Shown: positions 22,473-31,108, counted from the stretch's first letter. The stretch: DNA of 44,378 nt from Bacteroidales bacterium (GCA_017443265.1 JAFSOU010000039.1:1-44378), one strand, 5' to 3'. Program-made: numbers and translations. The notes: a model not told the origin generated them from the letters alone.

Positions 22473-23099
22473 ATGTCGCTAAAACCGCTGATAAAAAATC
22501 CTATCGGGAAGAACAACCCCATCACCGTGCAGGTGCTCGGCATCTGTTCGGCATTGGCGGTTACGGCGCAGATGAAACCGGCCTTGGTGATGGCCATCTC
22601 GGTAACGGTGGTGGTGGCCTTCTCCAACCTCGTCATCTCGCTGTTGCGCAACACCATACCGCCGCGCATCCGTATCATAGTGCAGCTTGTGATAGTGGCA
22701 ATGATGGTTATTCTGGTGGACCAGTTTTTGAAAGCCTTTTTCTACGAAACCAGCAAGCAACTGTCGGTGTTTGTGGGACTTATCATCACCAACTGCATAG
22801 TGATGGGACGTCTGGAGGCTTTCGCCATGAGCCACAAGCCGTTAGAGTCGTTCGTGGACGGCATTGGCAACGGCATTGGCTACGGCGCCATACTGCTGAT
22901 AGTGTCGTTTTTCCGCGAGCTGTTCGGCTCGGGCACTCTGCTGGGCTACAGCGTGATACCCGCCGGCTGGTATGCCGAAAACGGCGGTTTCTACCAAAAC
23001 AACGGACTTTTCATACTACCGCCCATGGCCTTGGTCATTGTGGGGGTGATAATTTGGATACAACGCTCTCACAACAAGGAGCTTTGCGAAAAAAACTAA
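22473..23099 (+). CDS. nqrD: Na+-translocating NADH:quinone reductase subunit D
   Basis: 208 residues, about six membrane helices. NqrD is an integral subunit of the Na+-pumping NADH:ubiquinone oxidoreductase. [61 protein letters not shown] and [11 protein letters not shown] match NqrD rather than RnfE. Cys25 (LGIC) and Cys108 (ITNC) correspond to the residues that, in Vibrio Nqr, help hold the intramembrane 2Fe-2S cluster with NqrE. nqrE follows after 6 nt. No nqrA, nqrB or nqrC precedes it: the neighbour upstream is an unrelated minus-strand gene. Confidence 0.93.
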   Translation: MSLKPLIKNPIGKNNPITVQVLGICSALAVTAQMKPALVMAISVTVVVAFSNLVISLLRNTIPPRIRIIVQLVIVAMMVILVDQFLKAFFYETSKQLSVFVGLIITNCIVMGRLEAFAMSHKPLESFVDGIGNGIGYGAILLIVSFFRELFGSGTLLGYSVIPAGWYAENGGFYQNNGLFILPPMALVIVGVIIWIQRSHNKELCEKN

Positions 23100-23105
23100 C
23101 TACAG

Positions 23106-23723
23106 ATGGGCAGCTACGTAAACATTTTCATACAGTCGGTGTTCGTGGACAACATGATTTTCGCGTTCTTTCTGGGAATGTGCTCCTATCTGGCTGTGTC
23201 GAAAACCGTCAAGACTTCTTTCGGACTTGGCGTCGCCGTCACTTTCGTGATGACCATCACCGTGCCCGTCAACTACCTGTTGGACAAATATATACTGCGT
23301 GCCGGCGCCCTCACTTGGCTTAGCGAGAGCCTCGGCGGCGTGGATTTGAGTTTCCTCAGTTTTATCATTTTTATAGCCGTGGTGGCCGCCATTGTGCAGA
23401 TTGTGGAGATGGTGGTGGAACGCTTCTCCCCCGCCCTTTACAACAGTCTGGGCATTTTCCTCCCGCTGATAGCTGTCAACTGCGCCATCCTCGGCGCGTC
23501 GTTGTTTATGCAGGAACGCGGCTACCAGAACATCGGCGAGGCTACGGTGTTCGCCTTCGGCTCCGGCATAGGCTGGCTGCTGGCAATAACGGGTATAGCC
23601 GCCATACGCGAAAAGCTGCGTTACTCGCAGATACCCGCCCCCCTCAAAGGTCTGGGCATCACTTTCATCATCACCGGACTGATGGGCATAGCCTTTATGG
23701 CTTTCCTCGGGATAAAATTCTAA
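23106..23723 (+). CDS. nqrE: Na+-translocating NADH:quinone reductase subunit E
   Basis: 205 residues, about six membrane helices, partner of NqrD in the Na+-NQR membrane domain. Family features are [20 protein letters not shown] near the N-terminus, [20 protein letters not shown], and [10 protein letters not shown]. Cys26 and Cys126 are the expected cluster ligands. It is followed 10 nt later by a membrane sulfatase gene, not by nqrF, which usually ends the nqrABCDEF operon. A complete NQR would therefore require the other subunits to be encoded elsewhere. Confidence 0.93.
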   Translation: MGSYVNIFIQSVFVDNMIFAFFLGMCSYLAVSKTVKTSFGLGVAVTFVMTITVPVNYLLDKYILRAGALTWLSESLGGVDLSFLSFIIFIAVVAAIVQIVEMVVERFSPALYNSLGIFLPLIAVNCAILGASLFMQERGYQNIGEATVFAFGSGIGWLLAITGIAAIREKLRYSQIPAPLKGLGITFIITGLMGIAFMAFLGIKF

Positions 23724-23733
23724 ATTCCTTATA

Positions 23734-25668
23734 ATGAAACGATTGCCGCTTCCTTCAAGAAACTTCGCCTTTGCCGTGAGGTTTTATCTGATGTGGATGG
23801 CCGTATTCACGGTGGCACGTGCGGCACAGCTGCTGCTCAACCTCGGCAACGTGGAAGTGACTCTTTTCTCCGACATTTTCAGGATGTTTGTGGTGGGACT
23901 TCGGTTCGACACGGTGATTTGCTGCTACCTGCTGATACTGCCCCTGCTGCTGGTTTCCATCGAGACCTTTGCGGGACGCGAAATGAAGGCTCTGCGCGTG
24001 GCAACATTGGCTGTAGCCGTGGTGGAGAGCATTCCCGTGCTGCTGCTGCTTGCCGCCGACATCCCCTACTACCAGCATTTCGGCAACCGTTTCAACGTGA
24101 TGGCTTTCGACGGGCTGGAAGGCAATTTCGGCACGGTGTTCAAAATGATTGTAGAGGAACCCACTTTCGGACTAATGATAATCCCCGCCATTGCCGTGGG
24201 AATAGTGGTTTGGATTGTGCTGAAAAGAATTGTGCGCAGCCGGCGCCCCGCTCCGAGCAAACACATCGTACCTAATATAATATACACCCTTCTGCTGCTT
24301 GTGCTGCTATTTTTCGGCATGCGCGGCAACGCCAATTTCAAGACACGTCCCATACAGCCGGGACTTGCTTTCTTCTCCAACAACCAAACCATCAACCAGT
24401 TGGGGCTGAACCCCTGCTATGTGTTTATCCGCAGCCTGTCGCGACAGGACCTAGTGGAGCTGCATTTCTGCGACCACGACGAGGCCATTGCCGAGGTGCA
24501 ACGCCAATTGGGAATCACCACCCCCGATGCATCGTACCCCATACTACGAAAAATATCGCCGCAAGGCACCGCACACCGCTACAACGTGGTGTTTGTGATA
24601 ATGGAAGGAATGTCGGCCAACAACCTGAGCCACCACGGCTACCCCAAGGCCATCACTCCGTTCCTCGACTCGTTGCTGCAACACAGCCTCTATTTCGAGA
24701 ACTGCTACACCAGCGGCGACCGCACCTGCCTGGGCACCTACTCGTCGGTGGTGTCGTTCCCCACCATCTACGGGCAGCACCCGATGTACAACACCCCCGT
24801 AAGGACCTTCAACAGCATTGCCTATGAGCTGAAAGCCAACGGCTATGCGACCAACTTTTTTGTAAGCCACAACAAAAATTTCGACAACACCAACGCATTT
24901 ATGATGGCCAACGGCTACGACAGACTGTACTCCGAAGAGGACTACCCGCCCGAAGCACTGAAAACCATCTACGGCGCCCCCGACGATTTTCTGCTCGACT
25001 TTGCCGTAAAAAGGATGGACACTCTTGCCAATGGCGGCACACCGTTTCTTGCCACCATACTCACCGTAAGCAACCACCAGCCGTATTACATACCCGAAAA
25101 ATACCGAGATGCCGACAAATCGGAATGGGAGCAGGCAGTGGCTTTCTCCGACGACGCCCTGAGGCAGTTCTTCGCACAGGCCACCACCCGCACATGGTTC
25201 GACAGCACGCTGTTTGTGCTTGTGGCCGACCACGGCAACGCCAATGACAATACCTATCCGCTGAGTATCAGCTATTTCCACTCGCCGCTGATATTCTACG
25301 CTCCAGCATTTGTGCCACCACAGGCGCTCGACTGCATGGCCTCGCAGACCGACATTTTCCCCACCATCATGGGAATACTGGGGCTGCCATACTACAACAA
25401 CACTTTCGGAATAGACCTGCTACGCGAAAACCGTCCCTACTCCAGCATGATGAACTCGTCGGGCTACGGCATCATTGGCAAAGAGTGGTATCTGGTGTAC
25501 CTCACCGACAGCGACAAAAAAGCCCTCTACCACTACCGCGACGGCGACCCCGCCGACCACATTGCCCAACACCCCGAAATAGCCGACAGCATGGACAGTT
25601 ACGTTACCAAACAATGGCAGGCCGCCACGCACCTTCTGAAAACCGGAAAAACTTTTTTCAAACACTAA
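23734..25668 (+). CDS. LTA synthase family membrane sulfatase/phosphoglycerol transferase
   Basis: 644 residues: five or so transmembrane helices in the first ~200 residues, then an extracytoplasmic alkaline-phosphatase-superfamily (sulfatase) domain (~280-600). FVIMEGMSANNLS gives the metal-ligand Glu291, SGDRTCLGTYSS carries the nucleophile Thr331, and FVLVADHGNANDN the Asp-His metal pair. This is the layout of LtaS-type phosphoglycerol or phosphoethanolamine transferases acting on envelope lipids or glycans. Gram-negative members often modify membrane-derived glycans or lipid A, but the substrate here is unknown. It lies 10 nt after nqrE, probably read from the same promoter, which is an odd pairing. 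Confidence 0.9.
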   Translation: MKRLPLPSRNFAFAVRFYLMWMAVFTVARAAQLLLNLGNVEVTLFSDIFRMFVVGLRFDTVICCYLLILPLLLVSIETFAGREMKALRVATLAVAVVESIPVLLLLAADIPYYQHFGNRFNVMAFDGLEGNFGTVFKMIVEEPTFGLMIIPAIAVGIVVWIVLKRIVRSRRPAPSKHIVPNIIYTLLLLVLLFFGMRGNANFKTRPIQPGLAFFSNNQTINQLGLNPCYVFIRSLSRQDLVELHFCDHDEAIAEVQRQLGITTPDASYPILRKISPQGTAHRYNVVFVIMEGMSANNLSHHGYPKAITPFLDSLLQHSLYFENCYTSGDRTCLGTYSSVVSFPTIYGQHPMYNTPVRTFNSIAYELKANGYATNFFVSHNKNFDNTNAFMMANGYDRLYSEEDYPPEALKTIYGAPDDFLLDFAVKRMDTLANGGTPFLATILTVSNHQPYYIPEKYRDADKSEWEQAVAFSDDALRQFFAQATTRTWFDSTLFVLVADHGNANDNTYPLSISYFHSPLIFYAPAFVPPQALDCMASQTDIFPTIMGILGLPYYNNTFGIDLLRENRPYSSMMNSSGYGIIGKEWYLVYLTDSDKKALYHYRDGDPADHIAQHPEIADSMDSYVTKQWQAATHLLKTGKTFFKH

Positions 25669-25687
25669 AATATTGGGGCTGATTGCA

Positions 25688-25966
25688 TTACTCCCCTTTC
25701 AGCCTTTCTTCCAACGCGCGGTATTCCTCGAGGGCGTTCCAGATTCCGTCTTCCGAAAGCACTCCGCGTTTGAGGTCGGCGGGCAGGAGTCCGGCCTCGT
25801 CGTCGGCACGGTCGCAATGCCATCCGGCACTGCCGAGGTATTGGTCCAAAGCAATGTAATCCGTCTTGGCTTCGGCGAAAGCCTCCAACGCCGAGTCGAG
25901 TTGTTCTACAATCTCTTTCAGACGTTCCAAACGTCCCTCCATTTCGGTAATACGTTCGATATTCAT
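25688..25966 (-). CDS. DUF4298 family protein
   Basis: 92 residues, all-helical: MNIERITEMEGRLERLKEI, then a Y-rich segment ALDQYLGSAGWHCDRADDEA and GLLPADLKRGVLSEDGIWNA. The 'DEAGxLPxDLKRGVLSED' block is the hallmark of DUF4298. Function unknown; family members are small cytosolic proteins. It is convergent with the sulfatase gene and has no obvious partner. The start is supported by the MNIERI family N-terminus. Confidence 0.85.
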   Translation of the reverse strand: MNIERITEMEGRLERLKEIVEQLDSALEAFAEAKTDYIALDQYLGSAGWHCDRADDEAGLLPADLKRGVLSEDGIWNALEEYRALEERLKGE

Positions 25967-26091
25967 ACTTGTGGAAACGGAAAAAACAGCGGTTTATTGC
26001 CAGCGGTTCGCAACATCAATCCCGAAAATACTGAAAGTTTTTTTCATATCGGTGTAATAAAATGAAGAACTTGGCGTTATAGGCTTTCGAC

Positions 26092-26460
26092 ATGAGCGAG
26101 TACCTAATCATATCAACCTCTGTGGACCTTGTACGCACTGCATCGGACAACATTGTTTTTGTGTCGTCCGATGGCAACTACTCGTCGTTTATGTTCACCA
26201 GCGGCGACTCGCGCATAGTAACCCTGCAGCTGGGACAGGTGGAGCAACTTATCGCCAAACAGCTCTCCACCACACGAAGCAACTTTATCCGTTTGGGCAA
26301 AAGCTTGATAATCAATCGAAAATACATAAACTACATAAACGTGCCAAAACAACAGCTGGTGCTCTCCGACGAACACAGCTCCACACACTCGCTGACAGCA
26401 TCGAGAGAAATGCTGCGAAATTTGAAAAACATTATTGAGAAAGAACTGGAACAGCAATGA
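26092..26460 (+). CDS. Stand-alone LytTR DNA-binding regulator
   Basis: 122 residues comprising one LytTR domain (~15-115). Characteristic segments are VFVSSDGNYSSFMFTSGD, LSTTRSNFIRLGKSLIINRK and YINYINVPKQQLVLSD, the beta-strand DNA-binding fold of AgrA/LytR-type regulators. There is no receiver domain, so it is not a classical response regulator. Its stop overlaps the start of the next gene as ATGA, which predicts coupled translation with a membrane-anchored protein. In LytTR regulatory systems of other bacteria a membrane partner controls the regulator. Phased repeats that could be its binding sites lie at 27490-27530. Confidence 0.88.
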   Translation: MSEYLIISTSVDLVRTASDNIVFVSSDGNYSSFMFTSGDSRIVTLQLGQVEQLIAKQLSTTRSNFIRLGKSLIINRKYINYINVPKQQLVLSDEHSSTHSLTASREMLRNLKNIIEKELEQQ

Positions 26461-27341
26461 AAGAAACGTACGAAATAGGAGACAACGAAGTCCGCGTTGT
26501 TGGCGGTGATGACGACAAAGGTCGCAAACCGCGTCTGCGCCGGATTATCAATATAATTGCAGTCTGCGTGGCTATGGCCGCCATAATAGTAATATTGGCA
26601 ATTGTGCTGCTACAGGACAAAGCGCCAGAACCCACCGACAACGGCACAACCAATGTGCAGAGCACAGGCAGCAACGCCCCGACCGACTCAGTCTGGTTCT
26701 GCAACACCGACAACTCGCTATCTTCCGAAATTGCCGTCTCCGACACTGTTATCGACTCCATAAACCTCCGAATTCTAACACCTTACAACGTGTCGCCCGA
26801 ACTGTATGTGGGACAAATCGACACCACCGACAGAACTATCCTGTTCGCCTCGCAGGCCGCCGACTTGGCAAGAGAACGAGGCAAAATAGTGGGGGCTTTC
26901 GTTTGTTCCGGTGAGCCTCTTTCGTGGGGACTTTCGAAGAAAGGCTACTGTGCCATCTTCGGCGACAGCATCACCGTGGGTATGGCCGAGAACTCGCCCC
27001 TGTTCGAGCAGGCCACCGAAGTGGGAGGACATTTCTTCCGCCAGTATCCGGCAGTGAGCAACGGAAAAATGGTGGAAAACAACCCGCAAAACCGCTCGTT
27101 CCGCCGCGCCCTGTGCACGTTGGACGGAAAAACCTGCGTCATTTTCACCTCCGACCGTGTGCTGATGAACGATTTCAGCACCGCACTTGCGAAACTGGGC
27201 GTGAAAGACGGCATTTTCCTCGTAGGAAGCACGGCACACGGCTGGTACCGCAGCCCCGACAACGACAATGTGGTGCAGCTCGGATTCCCACGCGCCCCGA
27301 GAATGAAGAATGTCAATTACTTGATTTTCCGCCGACAGTAA
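26457..27341 (+). CDS. Membrane-anchored NAGPA/DUF2233-like protein
   Basis: 294 residues. Basic cytosolic N-terminus (RKPRLRR), one transmembrane helix (about residues 31-52, IINIIAVCVAMAAIIVILAI), a linker, then an extracytoplasmic domain (~100-294). Within it ERGKIVGAFVCSGEP, VGGHFFRQYPAVSNG, FRRALCTLDGKTCVIFTS and FSTALAKLGVKDGIFL follow the order of phosphodiester-glycosidase (NAGPA/DUF2233) domains. The usual NLDGGGS motif is replaced by FLVGSTAHG, so activity is doubtful. Coupled to the LytTR gene by an ATGA overlap; I infer it senses or sequesters the regulator. A strong terminator follows. Confidence 0.65.
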   Translation: MKETYEIGDNEVRVVGGDDDKGRKPRLRRIINIIAVCVAMAAIIVILAIVLLQDKAPEPTDNGTTNVQSTGSNAPTDSVWFCNTDNSLSSEIAVSDTVIDSINLRILTPYNVSPELYVGQIDTTDRTILFASQAADLARERGKIVGAFVCSGEPLSWGLSKKGYCAIFGDSITVGMAENSPLFEQATEVGGHFFRQYPAVSNGKMVENNPQNRSFRRALCTLDGKTCVIFTSDRVLMNDFSTALAKLGVKDGIFLVGSTAHGWYRSPDNDNVVQLGFPRAPRMKNVNYLIFRRQ

Positions 27342-27361
27342 GTCTGACAAAAAGATAAACG

Positions 27362-27389
27362 CAGCTCCCACCGAGGAGCTGTTTTTTTT
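27362..27389 (+). terminator. Rho-independent terminator
   Basis: Stem CAGCTCC/GGAGCTG (27362-27368 with 27375-27381) followed by eight T residues. It ends the LytTR transcription unit, so the next module is transcribed separately. Confidence 0.9.
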
Positions 27390-27461
27390 GCATCAAGCTG
27401 ACAAAAAAAGTATCTTTTCCGTTCTTTTTCGAGCAAAAGACAGCCTTTTATTACCCTTCTC

Positions 27462-27530
27462 AATGTATGAAATTACTTCCAAAACGCAATTTCATACATT
27501 AAACGGCATATTTCGTACATTGGACGGCAA
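27462..27530 (+). promoter_or_regulatory. Phased repeats upstream of module copy 2 (putative operator)
   Basis: A 13-bp perfect inverted repeat (27462-27474 and 27488-27500) overlaps an imperfect direct repeat with a 21-bp period (TTTCATACATTAAACGGCA at 27490-27508, TTTCGTACATTGGACGGCA at 27511-27529; 16 of 19 match). Period 21 is two DNA turns, as expected for LytTR dimers. On the minus strand the repeats read GCCGTTTAATG and GCCGTCCAATG, partly matching LytTR consensus sites. The -7 box of the downstream gene begins about 29 bp after the last repeat, a fitting activator position. Confidence 0.5.
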
Positions 27531-27558
27531 CAACGGTGTTTTGTGTCGGCTAATTGTT

Positions 27559-27566
27559 TAATTTTG
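27559..27566 (+). promoter_or_regulatory. -7 box for module copy 2
   Basis: TAATTTTG, 22 nt upstream of the start at 27588. It lies just downstream of the phased repeats. Confidence 0.65.
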
Positions 27567-27587
27567 CTTCATCAAAACATCAAAATC

Positions 27588-28574
27588 ATGGTAAAAAAAA
27601 TATTAAAAACAATGGCACTTATTGCCGCCGTACTTGTGATGGCCTCCTGCGGCGGCAAGGTGGAGTATGCCGACACTGTGAACGGCATTTACTACTGGAG
27701 AGGCGTGTATGACCTGGACAACAAGGAACAGGAATTTCTGAAACAAAACAACATCCGTAAGATGTACCTGAGGTTTTTCGACGTGGAGGAGTGCAACTAC
27801 TACGTCACCGAGAAATACGCACCTATGTACACCTTGGAACTCCGAAGCAAGCTCCCCGACAGCGTGGAGATAATCCCGACAGTTTTTATAACCACTTCGG
27901 CCATAAGGGATTACAAAGACTACTACCAATACCTCGCCCGTCGCATCTATGCCATGTGCGACAGCTACGACATCACGCCCAAGGAGATACAGTTCGACTG
28001 CGACTGGACCACCTCGACCCGCGAGAGCTTTTTCGCTTTTCTTAAGAATGTCCGCACGGAGCTAGAGCAGTATTTCCCCGGCATACGCCTGTCGTCGACC
28101 ATACGCCTGCACCAGCTGCAACAGACGCCGCCGCCCGTGGACGAGGGTGTGCTGATGTGCTACAACACAGGCGATTTCAAGGATTTCAACACCAAAAACT
28201 CCATACTCGACTTAAAGGACGTGGAACCTTATATGAAATACCTGAAAAGCTACGACCTGCCCCTTTCGTTGGCACTGCCGACCTACGACTGGATTGTGGA
28301 ATTCGACAGCGACAAAAAGTTTTCGTATCTGAACAACTGGGTGTACTTTCCTGCTGACACTGTCAGGGTCGGTGAAAACCTGTGGCGTTACAATAATTAT
28401 GATGGAAACAGCAGTTATATGCGGCACGAAACAGTGTCGGCAAAAACGATTCTGGAGACCAAAGACCTTGTGCAGAAGGCCTACGGCAAAAAAATGAACA
28501 TTATTTTATATCACCTCAATAGCTCACAATTAAAAAAATACACAAACGATGAAATCGAAGATTTTTACCTTTAG
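27588..28574 (+). CDS. TIM-barrel-like lipoprotein, module copy 2 (gene A)
   Basis: 328 residues from MVKKILKTMALIAAV, preferred over an upstream in-frame start because it begins the signal peptide and the -7 box fits. Lipobox VMASC, then GGK. Paralogue of the lipoprotein at 9463-10476: both have YYWR, MYLRFFDV (copy 1 MYVRFFDV), ARRIYAMCDSYD, EIQFDCDWTTSTRESFFAFL, LSSTIRLHQLQQ, PPPVDEGVLMCYNTG and DVEPYMKYLKSYDLPLSLAL. A TIM-barrel, glycosidase-like fold is suggested by the strand-end acidic residues, but catalytic residues are not proven. Its last 26 nt overlap gene B. Conserved acidic residues in FDCDW and VDEG would be the first to test. Confidence 0.78.
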   Translation: MVKKILKTMALIAAVLVMASCGGKVEYADTVNGIYYWRGVYDLDNKEQEFLKQNNIRKMYLRFFDVEECNYYVTEKYAPMYTLELRSKLPDSVEIIPTVFITTSAIRDYKDYYQYLARRIYAMCDSYDITPKEIQFDCDWTTSTRESFFAFLKNVRTELEQYFPGIRLSSTIRLHQLQQTPPPVDEGVLMCYNTGDFKDFNTKNSILDLKDVEPYMKYLKSYDLPLSLALPTYDWIVEFDSDKKFSYLNNWVYFPADTVRVGENLWRYNNYDGNSSYMRHETVSAKTILETKDLVQKAYGKKMNIILYHLNSSQLKKYTNDEIEDFYL

Positions 28575-30846
28575 CATCATCTTGATACTGCTGTCGGGCA
28601 AGGCTATGGCCTGTGGAGGATGCTTTTACATGGACCCTTCGCTTCATTACATTTTCCACCTCGGATACCCAAAAAGTTACGCCCACAACGACTATTACAC
28701 CGACTGGAAAGTAAAGAACGACAAAATTTTCCACGACGAAAACGTGACCTTCTGGCACAAATACACCGGCAAAAAAGTGTCGAAAGATGAAGTGGAGAAA
28801 GCCATCTATTCCGGCAACAAACCTTCAAAAAGATACGAGTTCTTCAAATATCTAATCGACAAAAACGACACCGTGGCCCTGCAATACTGGAACATAGTGA
28901 ACGGCGATTTAGGCAGCACCATACGATGGGAACGCTCGGTGTGGTACTTCCCCACAAAAAATGAAAAAACACCGGACCCTTCTTACAATGACATCCCTTA
29001 CGAAATAACCTTCGGCACCATCGACCAGTGTCCCGACCGTAACATCCGCAACCGCTACGCCCTGCAACTGATGCGTATGGCTTTCGCAAAAAGGGACAAC
29101 AAACTGGTGGTAAAAGTGTGGGACAAATACGGCCGGAAGATACCCGCCAGCGCTCTCCGCACACAATGCAAAAGCTACTACGCCGGGGCCGTTGGCAACA
29201 GAGAACTGAGTACTGTCGCCTTTGCCGAAATTGGTTATTTCAATCCCTTGTTGAACTACAACACCAATAACATAAAAGCTCTCTATAAGCACATACCCAA
29301 CTCCAAACACCTTGAATTGAGCGTAGAAAACATTGTCAACCAACATTTCGACAACTGTTTCGGATATGATACAACAAGTCGAAAAGCCCGAAAAAAAGAA
29401 AGCGAGGCGTTCAACAAAACAGCCGAGGAAATACTGGCCGACGGCAAGTCGAATAACCCAGCCCTGTGGAAATCGGCACAAGCGGCTTTCGCCTATATCG
29501 ATGGCGACAATACGTTGGCACTGAACCTTATACGGCAAGCCGACTCGTTGAAAGGCACAAAAAATGTGAAGGAAAACATACGTTTGATGCGACTGCTGTT
29601 TCTCGCCTCCGACACCACAACAAACGACTCCGTTTACGAAAACGCCCTCCTGCCCGACCTGCAATGGCTTGTGGCTCAGATACGCAAGGACCAGAATACA
29701 GAAAATGGTTTTTACTACGACGAAAGCTTTTGGTATGACGAAATTACAGGCTTCCCCCAGCACAGGGTAAAAATCCTGCGCCGCACCATACTGAAGGAGA
29801 TTATTTCCCACTTCGAAAAAAAAGGTCGGCAAGAGCGCTGCCTCGCATACCTCGACGTTTACAGTTCACTGTGTAACAGAGGCTTAGACAAACATCACAA
29901 ATTGTCGCTCGACTACGGCAGCCGTTTTCTCATCTATGCCGACACCACCAAAGTGGAAAACGTGAAAAAACATCTGGCCCTGCTACAATCGGGAGGCGAA
30001 AGCGACATGGACAAATTCCTCGTAAAAAACAGCAGCAAGGACTACAACTTTTTGAACGAACTCATCGGTACCAAGTACTTACGCACCGAGAACTGGGATG
30101 CCGCCATAGCATATCTGAAAAATGTTTCCAAAAAATTCCGGAAAACGCAGAACATCCATTACTATCTTACAGAACGCAACCCCTTCGGCGAGGCATGGAT
30201 AAGCAATTCGCGAAAAGCCAAATACCGGAAAATAGAATCGCCTTGGGAGAAATACAACGACAACCCCACAAAACTTCAGTTCTGCCAAACAATGAAAAAA
30301 CTCAAAACCTTGAGCAACAACGGCAAAGACGCCTCTGCAAGAGCCGAGGCACGCTACGCCTACGTCGTGGGACTGTACCAGGCCTTTTTCGGCAGATGCT
30401 GGAGCCTCACCCGCTATTCGGACAGCTTCGATCCTATGTACGACGAACACTTCTATCCAAACGATAGAAAACTGCTGAGTATCGAAAAATATATCGACAA
30501 AACCATTGCCATGACAGGCTCGGGCAACAAAGAACTTGCCGACAAACTGTTCGTCATGAAATATGCACTTGAAATTGATGACCTTGCAGAGTATTATGTG
30601 CCTTTAAACGACTGGAGCAAATACGACAATTACAAACGTCAGTCGGAAAAGCACGATGCAGTGGTAAACGATATGGAAACGGAATTGTTCGCCGACTGGA
30701 GCAATCGCTGCGGTGTGGTTGCAAACGCCGATTACGTGCGCCGCACCTATTGCGACCAGCTGGCCGACCACAAGCCACAAATTAGAGGAACTCAAGAACA
30801 TACCATATTCATGCCGATAAACGGACACATGTTTTTCGAAATTTGA
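28549..30846 (+). CDS. Large secreted helical protein, module copy 2 (gene B)
   Basis: 765 residues, paralogue of the protein at 7212-9488. Signal peptide MKSKIFTFSIILILLSGKAM, then ACGGCFYMDPSLHYIFHLGY. Shared blocks with copy 1 are FWHKYTGKKVSKDEVEKAIY (copy 1 FWYKYVNKKVSAKDVEEAIY), SALRTQCKSYYAGAV, VAFAEIGYFNPLL, KSNNPALWKSAQAA and the C-terminal DYVRRTYCDQ. The distribution of helices suggests an alpha-solenoid. No enzyme motif seen. It starts inside gene A (26-nt overlap), so expression is coupled. The extra C-terminal tail (HKPQIRGTQEHTIFMPINGH) is absent from copy 1. Followed by a strong terminator. Confidence 0.78.
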   Translation: MKSKIFTFSIILILLSGKAMACGGCFYMDPSLHYIFHLGYPKSYAHNDYYTDWKVKNDKIFHDENVTFWHKYTGKKVSKDEVEKAIYSGNKPSKRYEFFKYLIDKNDTVALQYWNIVNGDLGSTIRWERSVWYFPTKNEKTPDPSYNDIPYEITFGTIDQCPDRNIRNRYALQLMRMAFAKRDNKLVVKVWDKYGRKIPASALRTQCKSYYAGAVGNRELSTVAFAEIGYFNPLLNYNTNNIKALYKHIPNSKHLELSVENIVNQHFDNCFGYDTTSRKARKKESEAFNKTAEEILADGKSNNPALWKSAQAAFAYIDGDNTLALNLIRQADSLKGTKNVKENIRLMRLLFLASDTTTNDSVYENALLPDLQWLVAQIRKDQNTENGFYYDESFWYDEITGFPQHRVKILRRTILKEIISHFEKKGRQERCLAYLDVYSSLCNRGLDKHHKLSLDYGSRFLIYADTTKVENVKKHLALLQSGGESDMDKFLVKNSSKDYNFLNELIGTKYLRTENWDAAIAYLKNVSKKFRKTQNIHYYLTERNPFGEAWISNSRKAKYRKIESPWEKYNDNPTKLQFCQTMKKLKTLSNNGKDASARAEARYAYVVGLYQAFFGRCWSLTRYSDSFDPMYDEHFYPNDRKLLSIEKYIDKTIAMTGSGNKELADKLFVMKYALEIDDLAEYYVPLNDWSKYDNYKRQSEKHDAVVNDMETELFADWSNRCGVVANADYVRRTYCDQLADHKPQIRGTQEHTIFMPINGHMFFEI

Positions 30847-30868
30847 CCATAATTCTGATACTGAAAAA

Positions 30869-30895
30869 GTCCCCGCGTTTTTGCGGGGGCTTTTT
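30869..30895 (+). terminator. Rho-independent terminator
   Basis: Stem GTCCCCGC/GCGGGGGC (30869-30876 with 30883-30890, one T-G pair) followed by TTTTT. It ends module copy 2. Confidence 0.9.
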
Positions 30896-31017
30896 GCGTA
30901 AAAATTACACCAAAATTGGCAAAAACCCGGAAATTTTTCCAAAAAATCACTCCAAAAACACATTTTGTTGAAAAAAAATGCAAAAATTTAACAATTGATT
31001 ATCAATGCGTTATAAAA

Positions 31018-31087
31018 TTTGTGTAAAAATAACACAAAAATTTTTGGCGGGAATCAAAAAAAGTTGTAATTTTGCGTCAAAATTACA
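31018..31087 (+). promoter_or_regulatory. Promoter with overlapping inverted repeats upstream of the ADP-ribose operon
   Basis: Two inverted repeats: TTTGTGT/ACACAAA (31018-31024 and 31032-31038, 7-nt spacer) and TGTAATTTTG/CAAAATTACA (31065-31074 and 31078-31087, 3-nt spacer). The second contains the -7 box TAATTTTG (31067-31074), 35 nt before the start of the Nudix regulator. A repressor bound there would block transcription, which fits autoregulation by the NrtR-like protein, but no Bacteroidota NrtR operator is known to me to compare with. Confidence 0.6.
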
Positions 31088-31108
31088 CAAATAAAGAATT
31101 TGAACGAA

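Noticed and set aside
22473..23723. RnfE/RnfA electron-transport subunits
   Set aside because: Family relatives, but [24 protein letters not shown] and the IRIIVQ segment in the first and [11 protein letters not shown] in the second are NqrD/NqrE wording.
28909..29832. 307-codon minus-strand frame opposite module gene B
   Set aside because: Antisense of a gene whose paralogue is conserved in frame; no motif in the antisense product.
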